NCBI RefSeq assembly: GCF_037646345.1
Contig: NZ_JBBEWR010000012.1
Span: forward strand, 62,001-126,000
Source of the DNA: Ascidiimonas aurantiaca
Lineage (GTDB): Bacteria > Bacteroidota > Bacteroidia > Flavobacteriales > Flavobacteriaceae
Length of the DNA: 64,000 nucleotides
Direction of reading: 5' to 3'
Below are positions 34,716 through 42,865 of this stretch, one piece after another. Each line of letters starts with the position of its first letter. Positions within the stretch are counted from its first letter, which is position 1. Below the pieces are notes generated by a model. The model did not search any database, was not told where the DNA came from, and saw only the letters and a list, made by a program, of their open reading frames with translations. Position numbers and translations under genes: made by a program.

Positions 34716-35948
34716 ATGAATAAAACCATACAATTTCAACTTTCATTAATGATGTTTCTTGAGTTCTTTATCTGGGGAGGGTGGTTTGTTACCCTGGGCA
34801 TTTACCTTCCCAATACACTTAAAACCAGCGGGGCCGAGACCGCTATGGCCTACTCTACTCAATGCTGGGGAGCTATTATAGCTCCTTTTATAATAGGGCT
34901 CATTGCCGACCGTTTTTTTAATGCCGAAAAAATTCTGGGACTCCTTCATCTGGCAGGGGCCTTTTTAATGTATCAGTTGGCCCATGCCGAAGACTTTGCC
35001 TCGTTTTACCCTTATGTTCTAGGGTATATGATACTGTATATGCCCACACTGGCCCTGGTAAACTCCGTTTCCTTTAATCAGTTAAAAGATCCGGCAAAAC
35101 AATTTTCATATATACGTGTATGGGGAACCCTGGGCTGGATTGCTGCCGGCCTGGCCATAAGCTACCTTTTTAAATGGGACTCTGATGAGGCCGTTGTTTC
35201 CGGAATGTTAAAAAACACCTTTTTAATGACCGCCGTTGCTTCTGCCTTTCTGGGATTGTTCAGTTTTACTTTACCCAAAACCCCACCTAAGATTGAAAAG
35301 GGCGAAAAAGTTACCCTTAGTGCTTTGTTGGGGCTAGACGCACTAAAGCTGTTAAAAAACCGAAACTTTCTCATTTTCTTCATCGCTTCTGTATTTATAT
35401 GTATCCCCCTGGCATTTTACTATCAGCATGCAGGACAGTTCCTAAATGAAATGGGAGTAGCCAACCCTACAGGAAAAATGACCATTGGACAAGCCTCAGA
35501 AGTAATTTTTATGCTTTTACTACCCTGGTTTTTTAAAAAGTTTGGTTTTAAGAATACATTAATCATAGGTATGCTTGCATGGACCCTGCGCTACCTGCTA
35601 TTTGCATATGGCAATGCCGGAGAACTTGCTTTTATGCTTATTCTGGGGATTGCACTTCATGGTATTTGTTATGATTTTTTCTTTGTTTCCGGGCAAATAT
35701 ATACAGATAACAAAGCAGGCGAAAAATATAAAAGTGCCGCACAGGGACTTATTACCCTTGCTACCTATGGCGTAGGTATGCTTATGGGCTTCTGGGTGGC
35801 CGGAAAGATCACAGACCAGTTTGCCAGGCCTGATGGTTCACATTTATGGAAAGGCATATGGGTATATCCTGCTGCTTTTGCACTGGTAGTCATGATTGTT
35901 TTCATTATCTTTTTCAAGAACGAGAAAGTAGAATATAAAGCATCTTAA
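34716..35948 (+). CDS. MFS transporter, nucleoside-permease-like
   Basis: The 410-residue membrane protein has about twelve helices and resembles the NupG/XapB nucleoside:proton symporter group (FQLSLMMFLEFFIWGGWFV, TLGWIAAGLAISYL, GICYDFFFVSGQIYTD). In Bacteroidota such proteins are often placed with Gfo/Idh/MocA and TIM-barrel genes and are likely sugar importers. Here it would bring the periplasmic sugar product into the cytoplasm. The next gene starts one base after its stop, so they are in one operon. Confidence 0.88.
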   Translation: MNKTIQFQLSLMMFLEFFIWGGWFVTLGIYLPNTLKTSGAETAMAYSTQCWGAIIAPFIIGLIADRFFNAEKILGLLHLAGAFLMYQLAHAEDFASFYPYVLGYMILYMPTLALVNSVSFNQLKDPAKQFSYIRVWGTLGWIAAGLAISYLFKWDSDEAVVSGMLKNTFLMTAVASAFLGLFSFTLPKTPPKIEKGEKVTLSALLGLDALKLLKNRNFLIFFIASVFICIPLAFYYQHAGQFLNEMGVANPTGKMTIGQASEVIFMLLLPWFFKKFGFKNTLIIGMLAWTLRYLLFAYGNAGELAFMLILGIALHGICYDFFFVSGQIYTDNKAGEKYKSAAQGLITLATYGVGMLMGFWVAGKITDQFARPDGSHLWKGIWVYPAAFALVVMIVFIIFFKNEKVEYKAS

Positions 35949-35949
35949 A

Positions 35950-37092
35950 ATGAGAAAACTCAGAATGGGTATGATAGGTGGTGGCATAGGCTCCTTTATT
36001 GGCGATGTACACCGAAAAGCAGCCTTTATTGACGGACAAATAGAACTGGTATGCGGAAGCTTTAGCAGTACACCCGAAAGATCAAAAAAGTCCGGACAAC
36101 AACTGTTTGTGCACAAAGACCGGTGTTATGACAATTATAAAGAAATGTTTATACGCGAGCAAAAGTTACCTGAAAATGAACGAATGGACTTTGTAGCTAT
36201 CGTTACCCCGAACCATATGCATTTTGAGCCCGCAAAAATGGCTTTGGAAAACGGCTTTCACGTAGTATGTGACAAACCTATGACCCTTACGGTAACCGAA
36301 GCTGAGACTCTTCAAAAACTGGTTCAAAAAACAGGACTGCTGTTTGCACTTACGCATAATTATACAGGATATCCCATGGTGAAACAGGCAAGGGCCATGA
36401 TCGCCCATAATAACCTGGGAAACATACGTAAAGTACAGGTACAGTACCTGCAGGGATGGCTTGCTACCGAAGTAGAAAAAACTGGCCAAAAACAGGCAAC
36501 CTGGCGGGTAGATCCCAAAAAATCAGGCCTGGGAGGGGCCCTGGGCGATATAGGTACACATGCCGAAAACCTGGTGGAGTACATCACCGGTCTTAAAATG
36601 TTAGAAATAGCCGCAGATCTGGGCAAATTTGGTAAAGGCCGTTTGCTGGATGACGATGGCAACCTTTTATTGAGATTGGAAAACGGGGCCAAAGGCACCA
36701 TGTCCTTTTCCCAAATAGCTACCGGAGAAGAAAACAATCTCTCTATACGGGTATATGGTGAAAAAGGGAGCATAGAATGGCATCAGGAAAACCCCAACCA
36801 GTTAATAACACGGTGGCTGGATAAGCCCAAAAAGATTTTTACACCCAATGGGCACAACCTCTATCCAGAAGCTATGGCTGCTTCCCGTATTCCGGCGGGC
36901 CATCCCGAAGGATATCTGGAAGGTTTTGCCAACATTTATAAAAGCTTTGCCAACCATCTAACCGCTGTTCTTGAAGGAAAAACCATAGAAAATCCAGATT
37001 ACCCTTCCGTATCAGAAGGGGTGCGGGGTGTAAAGTTCATCCATACCGCTGTAGCCAGTAGCAAAGAAAATGCCTCGTGGAAACGTTTATGA
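35950..37092 (+). CDS. Gfo/Idh/MocA-family oxidoreductase
   Basis: The 380-residue protein has an N-terminal NAD(P) Rossmann fold with GMIGGGIGSFIGDVH (residues 7-21), the catalytic EKP-type motif as CDKPMTLTVTEAE (about residue 114), and the alpha/beta domain with LGDIGTHAENLVEYITG. No signal peptide is seen, so it is cytoplasmic. The family oxidises or reduces sugars and cyclitols, including 3-keto sugars. It begins one base after the MFS stop and lies before another TIM-barrel gene, fitting reduction of an imported keto sugar. Confidence 0.9.
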   Translation: MRKLRMGMIGGGIGSFIGDVHRKAAFIDGQIELVCGSFSSTPERSKKSGQQLFVHKDRCYDNYKEMFIREQKLPENERMDFVAIVTPNHMHFEPAKMALENGFHVVCDKPMTLTVTEAETLQKLVQKTGLLFALTHNYTGYPMVKQARAMIAHNNLGNIRKVQVQYLQGWLATEVEKTGQKQATWRVDPKKSGLGGALGDIGTHAENLVEYITGLKMLEIAADLGKFGKGRLLDDDGNLLLRLENGAKGTMSFSQIATGEENNLSIRVYGEKGSIEWHQENPNQLITRWLDKPKKIFTPNGHNLYPEAMAASRIPAGHPEGYLEGFANIYKSFANHLTAVLEGKTIENPDYPSVSEGVRGVKFIHTAVASSKENASWKRL

Positions 37093-37176
37093 AAAATGAA
37101 AAACATGAACATTGTGTAATGAATAGAAAACTGACTATAAAGTAGTTATTTCTATAAAGCGATAAATTGTAAAACT

Positions 37177-38229
37177 ATGAAAACAATAAAAGGGCCCGCT
37201 ATATTCCTGGCACAATTTACAGATAAAAAAGCCCCTTATAACAGTCTCGACGGACTTTGCAAATGGGCATCCGGTCTTGGATATAAAGGTATTCAGATCC
37301 CTACCTGGGAACATTTCCTCATAGACCTTGATAAAGCTGCCGAAAGCCAGACCTATTGCGATGAACTTAAAGGAACCATTAATGCCTACGGGCTGGAGAT
37401 CACAGAACTCTCTACCCACCTGCAGGGCCAATTAGTAGCCGTTCACCCTGCTTACGACCCTATGTTTGATAATTTTGCTCCGGGCGCTCTTAAGAATAAT
37501 CCGAAGGCACGAACCGAATGGGCCGTAGAAACCCTTAAAAAAGCAGCAGTAGCCAGCAGGCGCTTAGGCCTCAATGTACACGCTACCTTTTCCGGGGCAC
37601 TTTTATGGCACACCTTTCACCCCTGGCCTCAGCGGCCTGTTGGACTGGTTGAAATGGGGTTTCAGGAACTCGCCAGAAGGTGGCTGCCCATACTCAATGT
37701 TTTTGATGCCAATGGTGTAGATGTCTGTTATGAAGTGCATCCCGGGGAGGATATTCATGATGGAGTTACCTTTGAACGCTTTCTGGAAGCCACAGGTAAC
37801 CACACAAGAGTGAATATTCTCTATGACCCTTCACATTTTGTATTACAACAACTCGATTACATTGAATATATAGATCATTACCACTCGTTTATTAAAGCAT
37901 TTCATGTAAAAGATTCAGAATTCAATCCTACCGGAAAAAAAGGTGCATTTGGCGGGTATCTCGATTGGCGCGACCGTGCCGGGCGGTACCGTTCTCCGGG
38001 AGACGGGCAGATTGATTTTAAAACCATTTTTTCAAAACTTACCCAGTACGGTTGTGACGTGTGGGCTGTTATGGAATGGGAGTGTTGTATAAAGAGTCCC
38101 GAACAGGGCGCCAGAGAAGGAGCTCCTTTTATAAAAAAGCATATCATTGAAGCTACACAAAAAGCCTTCGATGACTTTTCAGGGGCATCTATAGACAAAG
38201 AAAATCTAAGAAAAATACTGGGCCTGTAA
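37177..38229 (+). CDS. cytoplasmic TIM-barrel sugar isomerase/epimerase
   Basis: The 350-residue protein is an AP-endonuclease-2-like TIM barrel without a signal peptide. Metal-binding strands are visible: VCYEVHPGEDIHDG (Glu near residue 189), NILYDPSHFVL, AFHVKDSEFNP and VWAVMEWECC. It is a different subfamily from the exported protein at 33226, so the locus has one barrel enzyme likely in the envelope and one in the cytoplasm. The activity is probably isomerisation or epimerisation of the sugar handled by the neighbouring dehydrogenase; the substrate is not known. Confidence 0.85.
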   Translation: MKTIKGPAIFLAQFTDKKAPYNSLDGLCKWASGLGYKGIQIPTWEHFLIDLDKAAESQTYCDELKGTINAYGLEITELSTHLQGQLVAVHPAYDPMFDNFAPGALKNNPKARTEWAVETLKKAAVASRRLGLNVHATFSGALLWHTFHPWPQRPVGLVEMGFQELARRWLPILNVFDANGVDVCYEVHPGEDIHDGVTFERFLEATGNHTRVNILYDPSHFVLQQLDYIEYIDHYHSFIKAFHVKDSEFNPTGKKGAFGGYLDWRDRAGRYRSPGDGQIDFKTIFSKLTQYGCDVWAVMEWECCIKSPEQGAREGAPFIKKHIIEATQKAFDDFSGASIDKENLRKILGL

Positions 38230-38277
38230 CCTCCTTTTAAAAAGGGAGCAGTAATCACCAGCTAAAAATCAGAAAGA

Positions 38278-39075
38278 GTGAAATATTTAAGTGTACTTGT
38301 TATGTTAATATTCCTGCTATCAGGTTGCCGGCAAAAACAGCCTGCCAGGGAAGAAAAAGCAAAAAAAACAACAGAAAAAACTATGTCTAACGAACCTGTA
38401 AAACCCGAAGAGACCGAAATATGGGAACCCGTACCCCCCGTTGTTTCCTTTTCCAAAACCCATGTCCCGTCAGATGCTATTATATTATTTGACGGTAATG
38501 ACCTGAGCGCCTGGGAATCGATTAAGAATCCGGGGCAACCTGCACCCTGGAATATTAATGACGATGGGAGCATGACGGTAAAGAACGGAAGCGGAGATAT
38601 TCAAACCAAACAAAATTTTGGAAGTATTCAACTGCATATTGAATGGAGAAACCCCGAAAAGCCCAGAGCTAACGGACAAAATCGCGGCAATAGCGGTATT
38701 TTTTTTCAGGATCGCTATGAAGTTCAGGTTCTGGACAGCTATCAGAATGAAACCTATGTAAACGGGCAGGCGGCTTCTGTTTACAAACAACATATTCCTT
38801 TAGTGAATGCCTGCAAACCTTCCGGCGAGTGGCAGAGTTACGACATTGTGTTCCATGCTCCCGTATTTGACCCTGAAGGCCGTAAAACAAGATCCGGAAC
38901 ACTTACTGTTTTTCACAACGGTGTGTTAGTACAGGATCATGTGGAAATCCTTGGAACCACAGAGTACATTGGATGGCCCAAAAATAAAGCCCATGGCGAA
39001 GCTCCTTTAAAACTGCAGGACCATAATGATGAAAGTGGCGTTAGTTATCGTAATATCTGGCTCAGAAAACTATAA
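38278..39075 (+). CDS. DUF1080 lipoprotein (3-keto-disaccharide hydrolase-like)
   Basis: The 265-residue protein begins at GTG and has a lipoprotein signal peptide (MKYLSVLVMLIFLLSGC, Cys17). The mature part is the DUF1080 concanavalin-like jelly roll: IILFDGNDLSAWE, WNINDDGSMTVKNGSGDIQTKQNFGS (split here by the strands), GNSGIFFQDRYEVQVLDSY and YRNIWLRKL. Proteins of this family have been shown to act on 3-keto-glycosides, the product expected from the GMC dehydrogenase upstream, and this one would act in the periplasm or at the surface. It is the last gene of the locus. Confidence 0.88.
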   Translation: MKYLSVLVMLIFLLSGCRQKQPAREEKAKKTTEKTMSNEPVKPEETEIWEPVPPVVSFSKTHVPSDAIILFDGNDLSAWESIKNPGQPAPWNINDDGSMTVKNGSGDIQTKQNFGSIQLHIEWRNPEKPRANGQNRGNSGIFFQDRYEVQVLDSYQNETYVNGQAASVYKQHIPLVNACKPSGEWQSYDIVFHAPVFDPEGRKTRSGTLTVFHNGVLVQDHVEILGTTEYIGWPKNKAHGEAPLKLQDHNDESGVSYRNIWLRKL

Positions 39076-39294
39076 AACGAACTCCTTTTACAAATTCTAT
39101 ACTCTTGTCAGTGTATTTAGCTTTCAGTTACCTTTATAATGAGGCAAACCAGATATATACTTATCTTTTTGTAACTAATTTTATATATTTTTTGTAAGTA
39201 AATTATTTATTTTTTAATTTAGTGGGTAACTCTGTACAGAGATTATAAGGTTAAAATTTTTTGAGCTTCAAGAATTTGTTTTCTGTTTAAGTAA

Positions 39295-39340
39295 AACACA
39301 TCTGCTTTCCTGTAACTTTTCAGGGCGGGTGTGTTTTTTC
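39295..39340 (+). terminator. intrinsic terminator in the gap before yicC
   Basis: AACACATCTGC (39295-39305) pairs with GCGGGTGTGTT (39325-39335), 11 pairs including two G-T wobbles, followed by TTTTC. The loop is 19 bases. It could end the sugar operon or a small RNA. Confidence 0.7.
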
Positions 39341-39371
39341 TATTCAAATTTTCTAAAGTTCACGTTTTGTT

Positions 39372-39379
39372 TACCTTTG
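39372..39379 (+). promoter_or_regulatory. -7 element of yicC-gmk-nadD
   Basis: TACCTTTG is an exact TAnnTTTG match 21 bases upstream of the yicC ATG and directly after the terminator, so transcription of the following operon probably starts here. Confidence 0.55.
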
Positions 39380-39400
39380 TGCTTACCATAATCATAACTC

Positions 39401-40258
39401 ATGATACTATCTATGACCGGTTTCGGGAAGAAAGTGCTACAGCTTCCTTCCAAGAAAATCACTCTTGAACTTAAATCTCTTAACAGCAAAAGCCTTGATC
39501 TCAATGTACGCATGCCCTCTTTGTACCGGGAAAAAGAACTTGAGCTTCGCAATCTCATTGCCAAATCACTCACCAGAGGTAAAATTGACTTCAATCTTTA
39601 TATTGACCTTAACGGAGATGAAACCGTAAGCCAGCTTAATGAAGGGGTGGTAAAAAGCTATATGAAGCAATTAAGGCAAATTGTAGATGCAGATGATGTA
39701 GAGCTTCTAAAAATGGCTATACGTTTACCGGATACCATGCGTACCGAAAGAGATGAAATAGATGAGGAAGAATACCAGGTCATAAAACAAGGGTTAAATG
39801 ATGCCCTTACTGAAATACACAACTTTCGTGAAGCAGAGGGAAAAGCCCTGGAAAAAGACATGGCCCTTCGTATTCACAACATAGGTGAGCTGCTTGAAAA
39901 AGTGAAAGAGATAGACCCGGAGCGAATGAAACACGTACGCGAACGTCTTGATAAAGCTGTTGCAGAGATCAAAGAAAGTATAGATGAAAACCGATTTGAG
40001 CAGGAACTCATTTACTACCTTGAAAGATTTGATGTTACCGAAGAAAAAGTGCGTTTGGATAACCACCTCACCTATTTCACGGAGACATTACAATCTGCCG
40101 ACTCCAATGGCAAAAAATTAGGTTTTATTACTCAGGAAATAGGCCGGGAGATCAATACTCTGGGGTCAAAGGCCAATTATGCGCCCATGCAGCAACTGGT
40201 AGTTCAAATGAAAGACGAACTGGAAAAAATAAAAGAACAAAGTTTAAACGTTCTGTAA
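39401..40258 (+). CDS. yicC: YicC-family endoribonuclease-like protein
   Basis: The 285-residue protein matches the YicC/YloC family, beginning MILSMTGFGKKVLQLPSKKI and carrying the middle region VEIKSLN-like SLNSKSLDLNVRMPSLYREKE and the C-terminal KKLGFITQEIGREINTLGSKA. The E. coli member has been described as an endoribonuclease that modulates RNA turnover. It is the first gene of a compact operon with gmk and nadD, an order common in Bacteroidota. Confidence 0.92.
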   Translation: MILSMTGFGKKVLQLPSKKITLELKSLNSKSLDLNVRMPSLYREKELELRNLIAKSLTRGKIDFNLYIDLNGDETVSQLNEGVVKSYMKQLRQIVDADDVELLKMAIRLPDTMRTERDEIDEEEYQVIKQGLNDALTEIHNFREAEGKALEKDMALRIHNIGELLEKVKEIDPERMKHVRERLDKAVAEIKESIDENRFEQELIYYLERFDVTEEKVRLDNHLTYFTETLQSADSNGKKLGFITQEIGREINTLGSKANYAPMQQLVVQMKDELEKIKEQSLNVL

Positions 40259-40280
40259 GTTTTTAATACCATTGTTTCTT

Positions 40281-40883
40281 ATGATGCAAAACGCACCATC
40301 TTCCGGAGGCAAGCTCCTTATTTTTTCAGCGCCTTCCGGCAGCGGCAAAACAACTATTGTCAGGCATCTGCTGCAATATCCCGAATTAAACCTCGAATTT
40401 TCAGTTTCCTGTACCACCAGAGCTCCCAGAGGTGAGGAAAAACACGGCGAGCATTATTATTTTTTATCGCTCGAAAATTTTAAACAACATATTAAAAACG
40501 GTGATTTTGTAGAGTGGGAAGAAGTATATAGAGACAACTTTTACGGTACCCTGAAAACCGAGGTAGAACGCATATGGGCGAAAGGGAAAAATGTTATTTT
40601 TGACATAGATGTTGCCGGCGGATTACGCATCAAAAAAAAGTTTCCCCAACAAACACTGGCCGTTTTTGTAAAACCCCCCAGTGTTGACGAACTCAAAATA
40701 CGCCTTAAACAACGCAAGACCGAAAGCGATGATAAAATAAACATGCGTATTGCAAAAGCTTCTGTAGAGCTCGCTACGGCTCCGCAATTTGACAAAATTA
40801 TTAAAAACTATAACCTCGATACAGCCAAGCAGGAAGCGTATAATATGGTCGCTGCATTCATTGGCCTCAAAAACGAGCTATAA
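40281..40883 (+). CDS. gmk: guanylate kinase
   Basis: The 200-residue protein phosphorylates GMP to GDP using ATP. The P-loop FSAPSGSGKTTI is at about residues 15-26, and the GMP-binding motifs SCTTRAPRGEEKHGEHYYF and the FDIDVAGGLRIKK segment are present. I place the start at the ATG at 40281; an in-frame TTG three codons earlier is less likely. It follows yicC by 22 bases and precedes nadD by 7 bases. Confidence 0.96.
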   Translation: MMQNAPSSGGKLLIFSAPSGSGKTTIVRHLLQYPELNLEFSVSCTTRAPRGEEKHGEHYYFLSLENFKQHIKNGDFVEWEEVYRDNFYGTLKTEVERIWAKGKNVIFDIDVAGGLRIKKKFPQQTLAVFVKPPSVDELKIRLKQRKTESDDKINMRIAKASVELATAPQFDKIIKNYNLDTAKQEAYNMVAAFIGLKNEL

Positions 40884-40890
40884 TACTAAT

Positions 40891-41478
40891 ATGAAAAAGG
40901 TAGGGCTATATTTTGGCACGTTCAATCCTATTCATGTAGGGCACCTTATCATTGCCAATCACATGGTTGAATTTAGTGATCTGGAGGAGGTATGGCTCGT
41001 AGTTACCCCACACAACCCTGTCAAGAAAAAAAGTTCTTTACTCGAAGATCATCATCGCTATCAAATGGTTTGGGAAGCTACCAAAGAATATTCAAAACTC
41101 AAACCCAGTAATATTGAATTCAATCTTCCGCAACCCAACTATACGGTTAAAACCCTTCTCCACCTGCAGGAAAGATACCCGCATATAATATTTTCACTTA
41201 TTATGGGAGAAGACAATCTCAAGAATTTTCACAAATGGAAAAACTATGAGGCAATTCTGGAGAATCATCATCTTTTTGTGTATCCGCGTATCTCGAAAAA
41301 CCAGATAGACCCCCGGCTGGAAAATCATTCGCATATTCATTATATCAAAGCCCCGGTAATGGAGATCTCTTCTACCTTTATACGAAAAAGTATTGGTGAT
41401 GGTAAAAACATACGGCCGCTGTTACCTGAAGCTGTTTGGAAGTATCTGGATGAAATGAATTTTTATAAGAAAAAGTAG
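40891..41478 (+). CDS. nadD: nicotinate-nucleotide adenylyltransferase
   Basis: The 195-residue protein is NadD, which makes nicotinate adenine dinucleotide from NaMN and ATP in NAD synthesis. The nucleotidyltransferase motif GLYFGTFNPIHVGHLIIA is at residues 4-21 and the C-terminal SSTFIRKSI motif is near residue 160. I chose the ATG at 40891 (MKKVGLYFG) because the frame upstream lies inside gmk. The gene is seven bases after gmk, ending the operon. Confidence 0.95.
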   Translation: MKKVGLYFGTFNPIHVGHLIIANHMVEFSDLEEVWLVVTPHNPVKKKSSLLEDHHRYQMVWEATKEYSKLKPSNIEFNLPQPNYTVKTLLHLQERYPHIIFSLIMGEDNLKNFHKWKNYEAILENHHLFVYPRISKNQIDPRLENHSHIHYIKAPVMEISSTFIRKSIGDGKNIRPLLPEAVWKYLDEMNFYKKK

Positions 41479-41542
41479 TAATACTCCTGTTAAATATACT
41501 TGGTTTAATATTCACTTAACACACTAACCGTACTACTTTTTG

Positions 41543-41550
41543 TACTTTTG
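41543..41550 (+). promoter_or_regulatory. -7 element of the alcohol dehydrogenase gene
   Basis: TACTTTTG is an exact TAnnTTTG match 26 bases upstream of the ATG at 41577. Confidence 0.55.
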
Positions 41551-41576
41551 GTATATGTTAAAAGCAAATAAGTAAG

Positions 41577-42737
41577 ATGAATAATTTTGAGTTATATAAC
41601 CCTGTAAAACTGTTTTTTGGAAAGGGAGAGATTGCACGTATTGAAGCAGAGATTCCTGAAAAATCCAAAATACTCATTTGCTATGGAGGGGGCAGTATCA
41701 AGAAAAATGGAGTATATGATCAGGTAAAAAGCGCCCTTAAGAACTTCAAAGTATTTGAGTTTTCAGGAATAGAGCCCAACCCGCGTTATGAAACCCTTAT
41801 GAAAGCGGTAATGCTCATTAAAGAAAAGAAAATTGATTTTTTACTGGCCGTTGGGGGCGGAAGTGTGATTGACGGTGTTAAATTTATAAGTGCTGCCGCC
41901 AACTACGAAGGTATTCCGCTTGAGATACTGCTCAAACGAAAACGCATACAGGCTAACACCATTCCTTTTGGTACCGTTTTAACCCTTCCGGCTACCGGAA
42001 GCGAAATGAATTCAGGTTCTGTTGTTACCATTGAAGCAACGCAGGAGAAATTACCTTTTGGCGGGCCCGCCCTGTTCCCCAAATTTTCCGTTTGCGACCC
42101 CACTGTAGTAAGTTCGCTTCCCAAAAGACAACTCCAAAATGGGGTGATCGATGCCTTTACACATGTTATGGAGCAATACCTTACCTATAAGCATCATGCC
42201 TATTTGCAAGATCGTTTTAGCGAAAGTATTTTAAAAACATTGATCCAGATAGGGCCGGATGTTATTTTAAAACCGCAGGATTATCATGCTGCTTCTAATT
42301 TTATGTGGTGTTGCACTATGGCACTTAACGGGCTTATTCAGAAAGGGGTACCCAGTGACTGGGCCACACATATGATAGGACACGAACTTACCGCACTTTA
42401 TGAAATTGACCATGCGCGCACTCTCGCCATTATCGGGCCCAATCTATACAAGGTGATGTTTACCGAGAAAAAAGAAAAACTCGCACAATACGGCCGTGAA
42501 GTATGGAACCTCAACGAAAAAAATGACGAAGAAAACGCACGTAAGGCCATTGAAAAAACCATTGACTTTTTTCATTATCTGGGAGTAGATACCCGCCTGT
42601 CGGAATATACCGAAAATTATAAAGAAACCGGCGATTTTATCAAGAATCGCTTTGAAGAACGCGGATGGAATCACCTTGGCGAAAACCAAAGTGTTACCCC
42701 CGAAAAAGTTAAGGAAATCGTAGAGTTAAGTTACTAG
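41577..42737 (+). CDS. iron-containing alcohol dehydrogenase (YqhD/BdhA-like)
   Basis: The 386-residue protein is a group III metal-dependent alcohol dehydrogenase. The N-terminal nucleotide-binding half shows VGGGSVIDGVKFI near residue 95. The C-terminal metal site is formed by Asp in GVIDAFTHVMEQYL, and His residues in WATHMIGHELTALYEIDHARTLAI. It most resembles the YqhD/BdhA NAD(P)H-dependent aldehyde-reductase type. The substrate is probably a short aldehyde, but this is not shown by sequence. It is monocistronic, with its own promoter and terminator. Confidence 0.92.
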   Translation: MNNFELYNPVKLFFGKGEIARIEAEIPEKSKILICYGGGSIKKNGVYDQVKSALKNFKVFEFSGIEPNPRYETLMKAVMLIKEKKIDFLLAVGGGSVIDGVKFISAAANYEGIPLEILLKRKRIQANTIPFGTVLTLPATGSEMNSGSVVTIEATQEKLPFGGPALFPKFSVCDPTVVSSLPKRQLQNGVIDAFTHVMEQYLTYKHHAYLQDRFSESILKTLIQIGPDVILKPQDYHAASNFMWCCTMALNGLIQKGVPSDWATHMIGHELTALYEIDHARTLAIIGPNLYKVMFTEKKEKLAQYGREVWNLNEKNDEENARKAIEKTIDFFHYLGVDTRLSEYTENYKETGDFIKNRFEERGWNHLGENQSVTPEKVKEIVELSY

Positions 42738-42758
42738 TTTTCAAATAATATAAAACAG

Positions 42759-42785
42759 AAGATCGGCCGTTTGCCGATCTTTTTT
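42759..42785 (+). terminator. terminator of the alcohol dehydrogenase gene
   Basis: AAGATCGGC and GCCGATCTT form a 9-base stem with a 5-base loop followed by TTTTAT, 21 bases after the stop codon. Confidence 0.9.
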
Positions 42786-42801
42786 ATACAGGCTTAAAAG
42801 A

Positions 42802-42838
42802 AAAACCACCCTCATGCTTTAGCAATAAGGGTGGCTTC
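42802..42838 (-). terminator. terminator of the unknown lipoprotein gene
   Basis: CCACCCT (42806-42812) and AGGGTGG (42828-42834) form a stem; on the minus strand the hairpin is followed by TTTTTCTTTT. It lies 28 bases after the stop of the lipoprotein gene. Confidence 0.8.
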
Positions 42839-42865
42839 CCAAACTAAATAACCAACCAAAAAAAA

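Larger units (their letters stand above)
39076..39400. other. 325-base gap with orphan terminator
   Basis: This AT-rich region separates the sugar locus from yicC. It contains a CTCTGTACAGAG palindrome (39230-39241), a strong terminator hairpin (39295-39340) and the yicC promoter element (39372-39379). No protein-coding frame looks convincing. The terminator lies 220 bases beyond the DUF1080 stop, so either the operon has a long trailer or a short RNA is made here. Confidence 0.5.

Noticed and set aside
40789..40890. Extended N-terminus of NadD
   Set aside because: The upstream in-frame stretch lies inside gmk, in another frame, and lacks family resemblance; the nucleotidyltransferase motif begins right after the ATG at 40891.
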